From NCBI GenBank assembly GCA_028671895.1, contig CM053796.1, positions 29,820,860 through 29,884,859 on the forward strand: 64,000 nt of DNA, read 5' to 3'. The notes under the pieces are model-generated. The model was not told the origin of the DNA. It was given only the letters and a program-made list of their open reading frames with translations, and did not search any database. Of the stretch, positions 63,970 through 64,000 are shown in pieces. The position numbers and the translations under genes were made by a program. Within the stretch, counting starts at the first letter, position 1. Each line of letters begins with the position of its first letter. Source of the stretch: Oenanthe sinensis. Taxonomy: Eukaryota > Streptophyta > Magnoliopsida > Apiales > Apiaceae.

Positions 63970-64000
63970 ACAATACCGATTCCGAACTAAATTCTGGATT

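Larger units (their letters stand above)
62140..64000 (+). mobile_element. Probable CACTA element, 5' portion
   Basis: Begins near cacaaaatttttcagtgtta, followed by repeated gtgttacc and ggtaacac words (62160-62310), like CACTA subterminal repeats, then a CT-rich leader (62400-62620) and a transposase-type ORF at 63727. The terminal CACTA is not clean. The 3' end lies beyond the window. Confidence 0.45.

Overview
The window is nuclear DNA from a flowering plant, almost certainly a eudicot. It holds a plant F-box/DUF295 gene, relics of a DUF620 gene, a SABATH methyltransferase and an armadillo-type kinesin. Around these lie Ty1-copia and Ty3-gypsy elements with plant-type primer-binding sites, and many MITEs in very AT-rich sequence. 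The species cannot be named from the sequence. Only one host gene looks intact, the F-box gene at 4605-5903. Most of the rest is nested transposable elements and gene debris.

Layout: 1-4600 is AT-rich sequence with nested MITEs. 4605-5903 is the F-box/DUF295 gene. 7265-8091 (minus) is a DUF620 remnant fused to a SABATH methyltransferase C-terminus. 10216-22133 is an 11.9-kb Sirevirus-like Ty1-copia element on the minus strand, with 496-bp LTRs and a 5-bp TSD. Its gag is open, its pol is broken, and a second 1504-codon ORF is completely open. It sits inside a Stowaway-like MITE. 22987-23366 is a truncated second F-box copy, followed by a hAT/MYM-type fragment and a probable solo LTR.

25024-44939 (minus) is a kinesin pseudogene of the ARK type, stretched over 20 kb. 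Its introns hold a CACTA derivative (27855-28736), a 10.9-kb Tat-like Ty3-gypsy element (29260-40156, 806-bp LTRs, TSD atcac, with an antisense ORF region) and two Helitron-like elements. 45785-46600 is a GC-rich block with tandem repeats. 46620-52120 is AT-rich and MITE-rich. 52125-58714 is an inverted copy of 7780-10200, split by a 4.7-kb Ty1-copia element (53922-58604, TSD cagaa). 58800-59390 is a long inverted repeat of a gag-like fragment. 59608-61266 is a tandemly amplified hAT-like element. 62140-64000 looks like the 5' part of a CACTA element whose transposase starts at 63727.

The most unusual signal is in the Sirevirus-like element. The octamer CAGAGTTT/AAACTCTG occurs about 50 times by eye, in the LTRs, in untranslated DNA, in gag, in pol and in the extra ORF. 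It is read in more than one frame, so the nucleotide motif rather than a peptide seems to have been amplified. Second is the 44-kb-spaced inverted duplication carrying the DUF620 fragment. Third is the contrast between an intact 1504-codon accessory ORF and a pol carrying several stops.
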